In this document: one piece after another, positions 1 through 10,247 of the stretch
How the letters are laid out: each line of letters begins with the position of its first letter
Position numbering within the stretch: position 1 is the stretch's first letter
Assembly (NCBI GenBank): GCA_037693485.1
Contig: CM075346.1
Span: 46,732,001-46,796,000 of the forward strand
Source of the DNA: Kitagawia praeruptora
Taxonomy: Eukaryota; Streptophyta; Magnoliopsida; Apiales; Apiaceae
Direction: 5' to 3'
DNA length: 64,000 bases
Notes under the pieces: model-generated
The model's input: the letters and a program-made list of their open reading frames with translations, nothing else
Database searches by the model: none
Told to the model about the DNA's origin: nothing
Program-made: the position numbers and the translations under genes

Positions 1-721
1 TTGTTATATGAGTAGTCTAGGGTTGGAAATGAGAAAGGCTCATTCCAGATTGCATAAAAAAAAATATATATATCAAATCAAAAAGGAAAAAAAAGAGTCA
101 TGTAAATAGTTTAATTGTTATATGCAAAATGATCAGGGTGAGCTCTTTAATACTCGAGCAAGTAAGTTCAATGAGGGCAATGCGCCTAGTGACCTAAGGC
201 CCTTGAGGTTTGGGATCCGCTAACCTAAAGCTCGCTAAATGGGTATTATTGTACAAGCCTTTTGGGGTCTCACCCATTGCACGGTCAATAAGCATGCGTA
301 TTTGTTGTTTTGTATTATTTTTGTATAGTAAAGCATGCATTCTTGTCTACCTTAAATGATGATGGCGGTGTCTTTGAGTCATGGAGTGTCTAAAGTTCAT
401 TCTGTTTATAAACATGTGATTGTTTTGGCGAAGGATGAGTTATGATTTGTATCTAGTTTCAAGAGTATAGCTAGTGAGAAAAGCACACACCACGTTTCCG
501 AGCATGTATTGTTAGTATACGGGGCTTAGTCGAGCTCTGTTTGGAGTTGTTGCATTCTTTGAGGTGTTGGCTTGTTGAGTTGGTTTTGGTAACTTTTGTG
601 GGATCATTGCATTAGGACATCTTCGCATTATCATGACATTGCATTTTTAGTTATATTCATGCATCATTTTAGGTTGAGTTTGCATTGCTTGAGGACAAGC
701 AACAGTTTAAGTTTGGGGGTT
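1..721 (+). mobile_element. Element A, 3' internal region
   Basis: Non-coding 3' part of an LTR retrotransposon whose 5' part lies outside the window. Read in reverse complement it matches the internal region of element E around 55560-56400, including the stretch naming a shared 'ccttttggggtctcacccat' string and a purine-rich run at 46-100. It ends in a polypurine tract (about 709-721, key part GTTTGGGGGTT) right before the LTR. No ORF of note is seen. It lacks the conserved block found next to the polypurine tract in elements B, C and E. Confidence 0.75.
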
Positions 722-2225
722 TGATAAGTGGATTTTATATCCACTATTTACCTTCCGTTTGGACTTTAATCGTTTGCAAGTTCTCGAGTTTCGTTGTCAT
801 TTGATTTGTTTTTGTGTAATTTGTGTAGGTTGTGTCGTGAAGGCATTTTGGAGCTAAAACGAGTAAATGGTGGGATATTAAATTTGGAGGGGAGGCAACA
901 AGTCATGCAGTAGAATTAATGGTGGAATTCCAGGGATTTCAAGGCGCAACGGCGCGAGTTGAGGCGCAGTGGCGCATGAGGCGAGCGCGCAACAGCGCGC
1001 GAGAGGGGCAGCTGCGCGATATTGAAAGGCGCAACAGCGCGGTGAACAGGCGCAATGGCGCTGGGTCGCGTGTTGTCCAGGAGGAATCAAGCGCAGGGGC
1101 GCTTAAATGGGGGCAGTTGCGCTCGAATTCATTCTCCGGTTTATTTTTGGATTGTTTTTATCGGGTTATTTTGTATTGGGCCTATTTTATTTGGGGCTTT
1201 TCCTGAGACTATTTAAGTATCGTTAGGAACCTAAAAAACATATCTCTCATCAGTAGAGTTTGTACTTGGAGATCATCTATCATTATTTTTCTTAGAACAA
1301 TTTTTTCAAGGGGAGTTCTCCAAGCTAGTGACAAGCAAGGAGGCTTAATCTTTGGATCGTTTATACTCTTTCTCATTATTAAGGATTTATTTCTATCTCT
1401 ATCTCTCTTTATTATTATTTGTTTTTTTTAGAATTATGTTATCAATTGAACCCATGATGGCAATGAAGTCGATTATGGGCTAAATCGGTATCATGGGGTT
1501 TTAATTGATTTTTCTATGGATTCTAGTAATTGAGTGTTATTTATGCCTTGGTGTGTGATGGATTGAATTGATTTCCTAGTATGTTTATGCTTATTCGTTA
1601 TAGGTGAGTCGCGAACACCTGTAATTTTGTGTTTGATCCTGGTGAATGCGAAAGTGGATCTAGGGTTTAGAACAATTCATGCTAGCATAGGTTTTTGCAT
1701 GTGAAGAACATGTATTAATTTGTGGTGTAATTCTAACCATCTTGCATTGACTATGTGGTTTAATGGATGCTTGATTTTTAACCGGTATGTGTTCAATTGC
1801 TATAGACATATAGGAACTACACATATTTGGTGACTACTTGACTTCTATCAATTGTGGATGATCAGTAGGATGGTATATGCACAACGAAAGTTGGTGTGTA
1901 TCAGTTTAGTGCGTCTAATCAGTAATCAACTCTGTCACATACTGGGTTAAAGGGCATAAGATTCTAGATGAAGTGGTTAATGAAATTGAAATCCCATGTT
2001 TGTTTATTATAAATTAATAGTTAAGTTATTTTCTCGTAATTTCCGTAGTTGGCAATTAAGCATTAGTTAATCAAAACCAAAATTGTGATTGTCTTGGCAG
2101 TGAGTGTAAATCATAAGTTGGTGTATAAGTGAACAAAATGAACAATTTGAGTCTCTGTGGGAACGAATCCTATTTACCGTATATTACTTGTTGACCACGT
2201 TCTCTTGCGTGAATAAGTGCGAACA
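722..2225 (+). repeat. 3' LTR of element A
   Basis: An LTR of 1504 bp starting TGATAAGTGG directly after the polypurine tract and ending in GCGAACA where an open copia reverse transcriptase frame begins. The first 25 bases and the last 70 bases (through CTTGCGTGAATAAGTGCGAACA-like sequence) resemble the LTR ends of element B, while the middle does not, so A and B are related families. It holds the GC-rich repeated block at 938-1112. The 5' LTR is off the window, so the target duplication (expected ACTAG, 2226-2230) cannot be confirmed. Confidence 0.8.
938..1112 (+). repeat. GC-rich block of repeated GGCGCAAYRGCGC motif
   Basis: Within an otherwise AT-rich LTR lies a run of about six copies of a 12-14 bp unit of the form GGCGCAACGGCGC, GGCGCAGTGGCGC, GCGCAACAGCGC, GGCGCAATGGCGC, GCGCAGGGGCGC. 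Each unit is near palindromic (GCGC arms around a short AT centre). A short ORF (919-1206) crosses it, but composition rather than coding explains it. Confidence 0.7.
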
Positions 2226-3482
2226 ACTAGCTCTTGCAGCAAAAAACGGTTGGGAGGTGCATCATTTGGATGTAAAATCCGCATTTCTTAATGGTGAAAT
2301 CGAGGAAGTTGTATACGTGTCTCAGCCAGAAGGTTTTGTCAAAGAAAATCAAGAGCATATGGTCTACAGGTTAGTAAAAGCACTCTATGGGTTGCGACAG
2401 GCACCACGAGTGTGGTATGCTAAATTAAGTAAATGTTTGGAGAAGTTTGGGTTTGTTAAATGCCCCTATGAACATGCCGTTTATACTAAACGGGAGGGAG
2501 ATGAATCATTGGTGATTGGTGTGTATGTGGATGATCTCCTAATAACAGGTACTAACATAGGAGTAATTAACAAATTTAAGAGGGAGATGATTGAAGAGTT
2601 TGAGATGAGTGATCTCGGGAAGTTGGCGTTTTACTTAGGGATCGAAGTCGAGCAAGAGAAAGAATACATAAAGCTCAAACAATCTTCTTATGCAAAGAAA
2701 TTGCTAGAGAATGCAGGCATGATAGATTGTAACTCATCAAAATATCCCATGGACCCAAAGTTGCAGCTGGATAAAGATAAGAAAGGGAAGCCAGTTAATT
2801 CCACTATGTTCAAGAGCTTAGTTGGTGGTTTGAGATACCTGGTACACACCAGGCCTGACATTGCATACTCGGTAGGAATAATTAGTCGATTTATGGAGCG
2901 TCCTACCGTGGCTCATTTGAGTGCAGCTAAGAGGATAATGCGATATGTGAAAGGAACGACTGAATATGGTTTAATTTACAAAAGGGGTACTGGGAACTAC
3001 ATTCTGTCAGGCTACTCTGATAGCGATCTAGCTGGGAATCTCGAAGATAGAAGAAGTACGGGGGGAATGGCGTTCTACTTGGATGAGAGTCTCATCACCT
3101 GGGTGTCGCAGAAACAAAGATGTGTAGCTCTGTCATCATGTGAGGCCGAATTTATGGCGGCCACTGCAGCAGCCTGTCAGGGTGTTTGGCTACGGAATCT
3201 GCTTACTCAAATAACGGATATGAAGCGTAGTCCAGTTGTGATTTACATTGATAATAGGTCTGCAATTGATTTGGCGAAAAATCCCGTATTTCATGGGCGA
3301 AGCAAGCATATAGATATTCGTTATCACTTTATTCGTGAATGTGTTGAGAGAGGTGAAATCATTCTTAAACATGTTCGTACCGAGATCAACGTGCAGATGT
3401 GTTAACTAAAGCAATGTCTACCACGAAGTTTGAGAAGATGCGAGCTCTGCTAGGAATTCAGAATCTACAGAAGAACGTTTAG
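2226..3482 (+). pseudogene. Ty1/copia pol remnant: reverse transcriptase and RNase H
   Basis: C-terminal part of a copia polyprotein. The 5' part is cut off by the insertion of element A at 2225; coding starts in mid reverse transcriptase at LALAAKNGWEVHHLDVKSAF. The catalytic YVDDLL box is at about 2524-2541, and the copia RNase H follows with the CEAEF (about 3138-3152) and SKHIDIRYHFIRE (about 3300-3340) signatures. The reading frame breaks by one missing base at about 3391-3395: the usual ADVLTKA motif follows in the next frame and runs to a stop at 3480-3482. It is therefore a dead copy. The lineage within copia was not settled. Confidence 0.9.
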
Positions 3483-3496
3483 ATTACAGGGGAGTA

Positions 3497-3932
3497 TGTT
3501 GAGAGTAATCTAAACGTTAGTGGCTTGATCTGCTGTCAAAGGGAATGTCTTTCATCATTAAGGAAACATGATAGCCTAGCTACTATGATAGTTACTTGAT
3601 GGCATACACCAAAGCATTATCTTCACCATGTTCTTTGCCAAGCTGTTTCATTGTCTTTGCCAACTCGTGTGTGCTGTCAAGGAGTTCCAGGGAGCTTCCG
3701 TTTGTTACATCTATAAATAGATGTTTGTGTTGTGTTATGCAGTATGGGTTCTTTTCTATCATCTGAGAGCATGTTGTTAACTCTCTTCATATTATTTGTA
3801 TTGTATCGTTTATATTGTTTTGAGTGCTAATAATAAAATCAGTTGGTTTGTGTGTGCAATACATATATTGAGTGTGAGTGTGTTAAACATACAGACAAGG
3901 GGGGTTCTTAATCGAAACCCACATAATCAACA
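3497..3932 (+). repeat. 3' LTR of the copia element
   Basis: A 436 bp LTR with matching ends TGTTGA...TCAACA, directly preceded by a polypurine tract (ACAGGGGAGTA, 3486-3496). A TATA-like box (CTATAAATAG) lies near 3710-3720. The 5' LTR lies outside the window because element A splits the element. The next five bases, TACTT, are the expected target duplication but cannot be checked. Confidence 0.85.
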
Positions 3933-4689
3933 TACTTCTTAATAATTAGAGAAGATGATGATTTTACAAGGATTTTGGGATGAGTTTTGTGGTCAAAACG
4001 CGAGGAGAGAGAGACCAGAGAGCTGCGGGAGAGAAGAACTGAAGGAAAAGAAGAATGGAGAAGAAATGAGAAGAGTCTGGTGGCGGTGCTGTATATACCT
4101 CCAGAGGTATTTTGGTCTTTTTATAAATAATACTTTACTTTGCTGAAAATCATTCTTTTAATCAATTTTAAATTGAATTAAAATAAGAAATGGGGAGCAA
4201 ATATTTCATAAACATTTTTAAAATACATTCTGCAAAATTAGAAGCATCCCCATATTTTTAAAATAATATTTGGATCAAAAATGAATTTTATACGAATTTT
4301 CGAAATAAAGGCTCCTTAAAAGAAATAATACTTTTTAAATCATTTTAAAATACCAAAACACACAATTAAATATCCACACTAATTTTCATAACTCAAAAAT
4401 ATCACAAATATGATAATGTAAAAGATTTCATGATTTAAATCAACTCCAATGATTTTATATGAATTTTAAAAGATTAAAAATGGACTTTTAAAATACTTTT
4501 AGTGCATCAAAAATATAAATAAAATTCCACGAGCATATACGACATATATCAATCATCATATAATCACATAATCATATTTTCACACATATTTTGACTTCAT
4601 CAAAATATTCTCATCATATATTCCACATACTTTCACATTTAACACTTAAATAAATATTTAAATATCGCGAAAAATTCTAGGTCGTTATA
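3933..4689 (-). repeat. Truncated gypsy-type LTR
   Basis: Read on the minus strand this starts TATAACGACCTAG, close to the TGTAACGACC start I know from long plant gypsy LTRs (one G to A change). It then shows AT-rich sequence, a TATAAAAAG box near 4120 and a pyrimidine-rich leader-like stretch. It ends exactly where the copia LTR begins, so the copia element inserted into it. The 63-codon ORF at 3955-4146 has no recognisable product. Assignment rests on the terminal motif and its position. Confidence 0.5.
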
Positions 4690-5685
4690 TTTACTTTCTT
4701 TTGAACCTCCTCGTTCCACCACCATGACTCCTTAAGACCACTAAACCTTCCTGATGAAACCCCCAGCACCTTCTCGCCCACACACCGAATAGCCTTCGCC
4801 ATGTTGGTCCACCTAAAGTTAGCATCTCCACCACGTGCAAAACAACCTTCGTTAAACAGAGACTCCTGAATTCGGCCGCCTTCTCGCCCTTCAAATCTTT
4901 CCAAAGGATTCTTGGTCTAAACTCTCTCGACCTGCGAACAGCTCGACCTCCCATGGATAGATCCATGGCCAACAGACGATGCTGGGAAGCACACGCCTCA
5001 CTCCGGAACACCTTGCAATCCATACACGCCCTAACATCACGACTGCGCATAAGTAGGTAATCGATTTGCGTGTTGTGCCCCCCACTACTAAAGGTGATGA
5101 GGTGCTCAACCCTCTTCTGAAAAACAGAATTCACAATTACCAACTCCTGGGCAGTAGCAAACTCCAACAACGCGGACCCACCGACGTTCCTGACCCCGAA
5201 GCCGAAGCCCCCATGCGCGCTGGGATAGCCATCCGCCCTCTCACCAATGTGACCATTGAAATCGCCACCCAACACTAAAAATTGGTCGTCAGGAATACTT
5301 CCGACCAACTTATCTAAACAGACCCAGAACGCCTCCTTCTCAGCCTCGCCCAAACCGACTTGAGGGGCATACGCACACACCACGCTAACCACCTTCTCCC
5401 CAACCACAACTTTGACGGACATGATCCTGTCGTTGCACCTCTTCACTTCCACGATGTTGTCTTTTAGATCCTTCGCCAAAAGAATACCCACTCCGTTCCT
5501 CGAGTTGACAAGACCTGAGTACCAGAGTTTATACCCGTTCGCTTCTTTGGACGGAGCCCCCTTCCACCTAGTCTCTTGAATACACGCCACATCCACTCTT
5601 CGCTTCTTGAGCACGTCCACTAGCTCCAAAAACTTGCCCGATAAGGTACCTAAATTCAAACTACCAACACGCAAACTACGCGACA
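4690..5685 (-). pseudogene. RTE-type LINE endonuclease domain, broken
   Basis: Encodes an apurinic-type endonuclease (exonuclease-endonuclease-phosphatase fold) that nicks target DNA for LINE insertion. From the ATG at 5685 the protein begins MSRSLRVGSLNLGTLSGK and shows the CIQETRW motif, the GGDFNGHIG metal-binding motif and an HNTQIDYLLMR stretch before a degraded C-terminal SQHRLL part. This layout is typical of RTE-clade plant LINEs. The frame shifts near 4880-4900, where homology continues in another frame to about 4690. Reverse transcriptase is missing because the gypsy LTR (3933-4689) interrupts the gene. An upstream ORF extension to 5767 comes from A-rich leader and is unlikely to be coding. 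Confidence 0.85.
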
Positions 5686-6142
5686 TCGAGAAAACAAAAA
5701 AAATAAAAAAAAAAAATAAATAAATAATAAATAAAGGATTAGCAGATAATTCAAAAACACGAAGCAAAGGGAAATGGTTGAGCTAGGAATCCAGCAGATA
5801 CAATTAAGAATCAAAAATCAAAAATAAGACTGGGGAAATGGGTTTAATCGAAATGGGTTTGTAGAAAAGAGATAAAATTAATAAAACAAAGAAAAGATTT
5901 GCTGGGTTTGAGAAAAAACAAGAACAGGGGAGAAAGAAGTCCTGCAAAGGAGAAGAAAATAAATTGAAAAAGAAAGAAAGAAGAAGAGGAGGCTGGGTTC
6001 GAGTGGAGAAGGGAGAGAAAGAAAATGGGAGATTTCAGATTTTGTTCGAATAAGAAAAAAGTGGAACAGGAGAATGATAAGTGTGAGTAAGAGTGTGAGT
6101 ATGTAAATTAAATGAGTGCTTGACTGAAATTTGATGATTCTG
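5686..6142 (-). mobile_element. 5' leader of the RTE-type LINE
   Basis: Purine-rich sequence (on the plus strand) between the endonuclease ATG and the point where homology to the element C LTR starts (about 6143). It contains an A-rich run (5695-5740) and many GAAAGA repeats. I take it as the untranslated 5' leader of the LINE, which would make this a copy with its 5' end intact. The exact end is uncertain by some bases. Several short ORFs here look spurious. Confidence 0.45.
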
Positions 6143-6239
6143 GTAATTTCCCAAAACAAATTGAATTATGAATGGGAAAATTCGTAGCCTGTCTTCCAGG
6201 CCTGTTTCTGGGCTGCTCCGGTTGTAAAAAGAGTATTGG
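6143..6239 (-). repeat. Element C LTR fragment, left of the Tat insertion
   Basis: About 97 bp matching 28772-28867 in the intact C LTR (shared strings include GTAATTTCCCAAAAC and GTAGCCTGTCTTCCAGGCC). The LTR continues at 23743 after the Tat element, and the intact copy at 28868-28872 shows the unoccupied target site ACCAC. Confidence 0.9.
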
Positions 6240-6244
6240 ACCAC

Positions 6245-7214
6245 TGTTGACGGAGGAATTTGGTAACAACAAATTTCGAGGTACGTTGCCGGAAACAAGA
6301 TCTGAGATGGTGGTTCTTTGCCGAAAAAAACGGTGGTGCACGGTGGCTTGTGGTTGCTGATTGTAATTGGTGGCTGAGATTGGTAGGGTTAGTGGTGGCT
6401 ATTCAGAGCTCTCGACTTCCAACCCCCCAATCGGCCTACGTACCCCGGTATTTATAGGGGATCAAGCCATACGTAGTTCTTGGAGAGCAAGAAACCCAAA
6501 TGGGCTTGGATAATGGACCAGCTTCCGGAATGTTCTACTATGAGGCCTAACCACAAAGGCCCAAGGCTCACCCAAGATCTCAAGACTTCACGGATAAGGA
6601 AACTTCCCCCGTCGAGGACTAGTCCTATCCGCTACCGCTATTTCTTGATTTCAAGGATGCATGTATAGCCATGATTTACCCCAAGTGCAGAACGCATCCC
6701 TGTCCCCTGAATGAGAAGCACCCACCAGATAGCAAGACAGGTGATCCAGAGCTTTTGGGTGCAAAGTGCAGGATTACTCCGAAGTTCCCCGATGAGGACG
6801 CGCCCATTGGCTACAGGAACAGAGCTCCCAAAGCACACACCAAAAAAGTCCCCATCTTTCCACCTTAGGGCGCGCCCTTAGTGTTTAAGAAGGGTCCTTA
6901 TATCCAGGCAAACCCTTGGAGGCCTTCGGCGACGGACATCCCCCTCCTGAGATACGATAGGAGGGAATTCTTCAATAGAACCTAAGAAAATCACCCAAAT
7001 AACACCGAAAACATATTTCATCCATGAGAGGGCGCGCCTTCTTGTATAAGAAGAAGAGGGCGCGGCTTCATTTCTGTAAAACCAACTAAAACCCTAATTA
7101 ATCCCTAATATATTCAAATATAACCCGAACTCATCTTAAAAATACCCAAATTGAACCCATATCTGATTTGAATCCATTTTAGAATACCCAAACTGAATTT
7201 TGGCTATAAAACTA
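6245..7214 (-). repeat. 3' LTR of the Tat element
   Basis: Copy of the LTR at 22769-23737. Outer end TGTTGACGG directly follows TSD ACCAC. The inner end, near AAAACTA, is followed by CCCCCC, the complement of the polypurine tract. It contains several of the GGCGCGCC-type palindromes (for example 6867-6879 and 7030-7038). Short ORFs here occur in both LTR copies and are not thought to be genes. Confidence 0.9.
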
Positions 7215-7228
7215 CCCCCCAATTTCTC
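7215..7228 (-). other. Polypurine tract of the Tat element
   Basis: On the minus strand this reads GAGAAATTGGGGGG, abutting the 3' LTR. It is the expected primer site for plus-strand DNA synthesis. Confidence 0.75.
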
Positions 7229-7382
7229 ATGAAATCAGAGATAAAATGTGAAATTTCTTCTGAAGTATTCCCAAAATTTCCTTAATATCATCCCAAGAAC
7301 GCGTCCTAACATAAGTTGCGTCTTCAGAATTTCAACCGTTCCTCCTTGCAATAGCTATCACCAAATACTTTTTCCAATCCCC

Positions 7383-7390
7383 TATAAATA
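7383..7390 (+). promoter_or_regulatory. Candidate TATA box for the antisense gene
   Basis: CTATAAATACC at 7381-7391 lies on the plus strand, 170 bp inside the LTR-internal boundary and about 490 bp before the first strong coding sequence of the antisense gene. It is followed by a pyrimidine-rich leader and a good splice donor (CCAAG/GTACAT, GT at 7540-7541) and acceptor (TTCTTGCAG, AG at 7879-7880). This suggests the accessory gene has its own promoter and a 5' intron. No transcript data support it here. Confidence 0.45.
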
Positions 7391-7880
7391 CCAGACTCTC
7401 CTATCATTATCACTTTTCAACTTTACTTTTTCACAAGAAACCATCCCGCTGGTGATTGTCTTTTTCTCCGGGCAAAATCCGATCAAAACGATCGTTTTTA
7501 GCACATCCTTCCCACAAATTCCAATCGGAAACTTCCAAGGTACATTTTCGTGCTTTAATTTTATGTTTTCACCAAGTAATTTGATTGATATTGCTTTATG
7601 ACCGTTCGATTTTCCCGTGTTCTTCATTCTCCGACGTAAGTATATATGTGTATGTATATGTTTTTGATCTGTTTTTTTTTTCAAAATACGGCTGTGACTT
7701 GTTTGTTGACTTGCTGATTTTACAATGACCTTAATTAAACACATAGTAGGCGCGCTCTATGCATAGGACGCGCTCTTTATTTGTTTCGCGGATGTTCATT
7801 CTTTTTTTGCAAGTTTTTTTAATATTTCCCCTTAGTTATCCTATGGACGCGCCCTCAAAATTTCCTTTTTATTCTTGCAG
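7391..7880 (+). other. Leader and probable 5' intron of the antisense gene
   Basis: Untranslated stretch between the candidate TATA box and the coding part. A GT donor at 7540 and AG acceptor at 7880 would remove about 340 bases that hold several GGCGCGC-type motifs (7748, 7767, 7844). Small ORFs (7248-7601, 7759-8022) show no conservation I can judge. Confidence 0.4.
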
Positions 7881-8742
7881 CTGGAGGACGAGGGCGCGTC
7901 CTCTCCGTATCACCCTTTCAAAGATTTCAATAGAAGACTCGGCATTTACTCACCCCCTTCTATTTCTTTTCCACCAGAGTATCCAAAACCTCTTTTTTCA
8001 TTTATTTCATCTGAAGACATAACATACCTTTCAAACAATTTTTCTGAAATTATGTCAAACTCCCTAGATGACTCCTTCGATTCCCTCGATCACAAGCCTA
8101 TTCAAACCCGAATAAACACCCGAAAAAAGAAAAACCTTTTCCCTTCAATTCTTGAACCTGTCTTTGATGATTTTGATGACGTAGGAATCGAATTTACTCC
8201 CAAACGAAGAGGTAACAAAATTATTTCTTCTGACCAAGAAAATTCTGATGAGGAGATTGATCACACCAAGGAGAACGCGGCCAACACTGAGGACGCGTCC
8301 TCGGACGAGGAAAATTCTCAAAGAAACTACTCTCCACCTGCTTCACCTGTTCCTTATATCCATCCTCCAATAAAAAATAATGAAAAAGACTTAAACTGGA
8401 GCAAATACAAGGAAGAGCTTTCTGAGACCGAAAGAATGCCCTTAGAAAAGAAGCCAACAAAGTTGATTGCATTGGAATGTCAAGTAAGGCAACTATTGAT
8501 GAAATCAAGTGGTGCATGAAATACTACAATATGAGTGGGATTTGGGGGCGTCCTCCTTCCATGATGCGTCCCCATATCTTCAACTACGGTGGAGATTTTA
8601 AGATTCCACGAATGGTCTTGACCCCAAAACTGGTCGCCCTTGGAGTAGGCGCGCCCTTACATCCTTACTATCAGCAAATCATCGAATGGTACGATGTAGC
8701 ACCTATTCAATTATCCCCCAACAGTTACACCCTAGCCACCGC
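7881..8742 (+). pseudogene. Tat antisense accessory gene, first part (Transposase_28-like domain)
   Basis: Begins after the predicted acceptor at 7880. An acidic, low-complexity N-terminal region (ATG at about 8052) is followed by a frame change near 8477-8519, then by the first half of a domain resembling the plant 'putative gypsy type transposon' family (Pfam PF04195), with PHIFNYGGDFKIPRM and YDVAPIQLSPNSYTLATA. Element B interrupts it at 8742. The same frame resumes after B at 14723 through the duplicated ACCGC. The function of this family is unknown. Its place, opposite strand and 3' of pol, matches the antisense extra ORF described for Tat elements. The frame change and the insertion mark this copy as dead. 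Confidence 0.8.
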
Positions 8743-10247
8743 TGTTTGCACTAATTCACGCAAGCGTACATGGTCACAAGTAATACAGATAGAAGTCAAG
8801 TTCGTTCCCACAGAGATCTGGTTATGGTTTTAATTCAGTAGATGTACCTATGCAACAATGTATGATTATTATTCACTACTAAGACAATTAACAAATTGGG
8901 TTTTGATTAACTAAGATTAACTAAAAAAACAAATTAACAAACTAAGAATTAACTAACTAACGAGAATTTAAATCAAATTACTTCTGCAAGAGAAAACATG
9001 GGATCCTAACTTCATTAAATACTTTGCTTAGATCTGACACCTTTAATCACTATATGCAATGATTATGATATCTGATCGGATAACACGAAACAATTACACG
9101 CTACCTCTCAGTATACGTATACCAAACTAAACATACATCCACAAAAGAGATAGAAGATGAATAGACACCAATTATGCTTAGACCCTATATGTCTATAGAA
9201 TTTGAAAACATAACGGTTGAAGAACAAGTTTTCCATAAAGATCACATAGGGCAATATAAGTATTCTCATCTCATACTAAGAATCATGTTGATAAACAATC
9301 ATGAACCTATGCTAGCATGGCAAGTTCTAAATTTCAAGATCCACTTTCACTTCACAAGAGATTAACAAATTAAATGTTCGCGACGCATCTATCAATTAAG
9401 CATAACCATACGAGGATATCAATTATACACCACACACAGATCTTTAAAGCATCAAGATACCAAGTTCCATAAATAACTCCGTTAGAATCCCATGACAACG
9501 ATTAGCTCATAATTGAACCGTTCATCGTCATGGGATTTGAAGAAAACATGACAATAAACAAGGTATTGAAGAAAGAAGCAATAATATTAATAAAATAAAG
9601 AGTTGAGAAAACAAATCTATAATCCAAGGTAACACAAAAGATGAAGTAGATCTAGATCCGTTGCTTGTCACGAGCGTTGAATCCTTATCTCCTTTTCTCC
9701 CTTACAGATCTAAGCTATGTTACAATAATAAAACTATCATACAAATTACAATGCTAAGATGTGTTTAAATAGGCTCTAGATTTCTTGCCCAGCAAGAAAT
9801 TGCCTTCTATTACAATTAGAATTCAATTAAGGTACTAAAATCTGCCCAAAATACAATTAGAACTTGAAAAGGGCAAAACAGTAATTTCCTGCTCCCATCA
9901 GTCTGATTGTCGAGCTGTCTGCGCCCAACACACGCAGCCTGCTCGTGCAACACCTATTCCATGTTGTAGAAAATCTCCCAAGCTTCGCGTGGGCAGTAAG
10001 ATCGCTGAAAACGGACTTATAGAACTCCAGATATGGCCAAAACAGTGTGGACTGCACAACCGTCCCGGAAAATCTGAATTTTAATCAATTTAATCTCCAA
10101 AACACGACAGAAGCATCACCTTAATCAACATTCTTGCAAGCCTGCACATCTACACAAAACACATCAAAACTATGACAAATTTGAGTCCAAGACAATCAAT
10201 TTAAGCCGATATAGAATGCTCCAAGTGGATGTAAAATCCATTTATCA
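8743..10247 (-). repeat. 3' LTR of element B
   Basis: A 1505 bp LTR, near identical to 13214-14717. It directly follows the target duplication ACCGC. The small ORFs inside (for example 9174-9365) occur in both LTR copies and show no known domain. Confidence 0.92.

Noticed and set aside
3955..4146. 63-codon ORF that might be a host gene
   Set aside because: Lies in a truncated LTR on the opposite strand, with no domain or conservation visible.
5878..6341. Several overlapping ORFs across the LINE leader and Tat LTR
   Set aside because: They cross an element junction (6240-6245) and therefore cannot be old genes.
6260..6868. ORFs in the Tat LTR, repeated at 22784-23392
   Set aside because: Present only because the LTR is duplicated; no domain and no codon bias seen.
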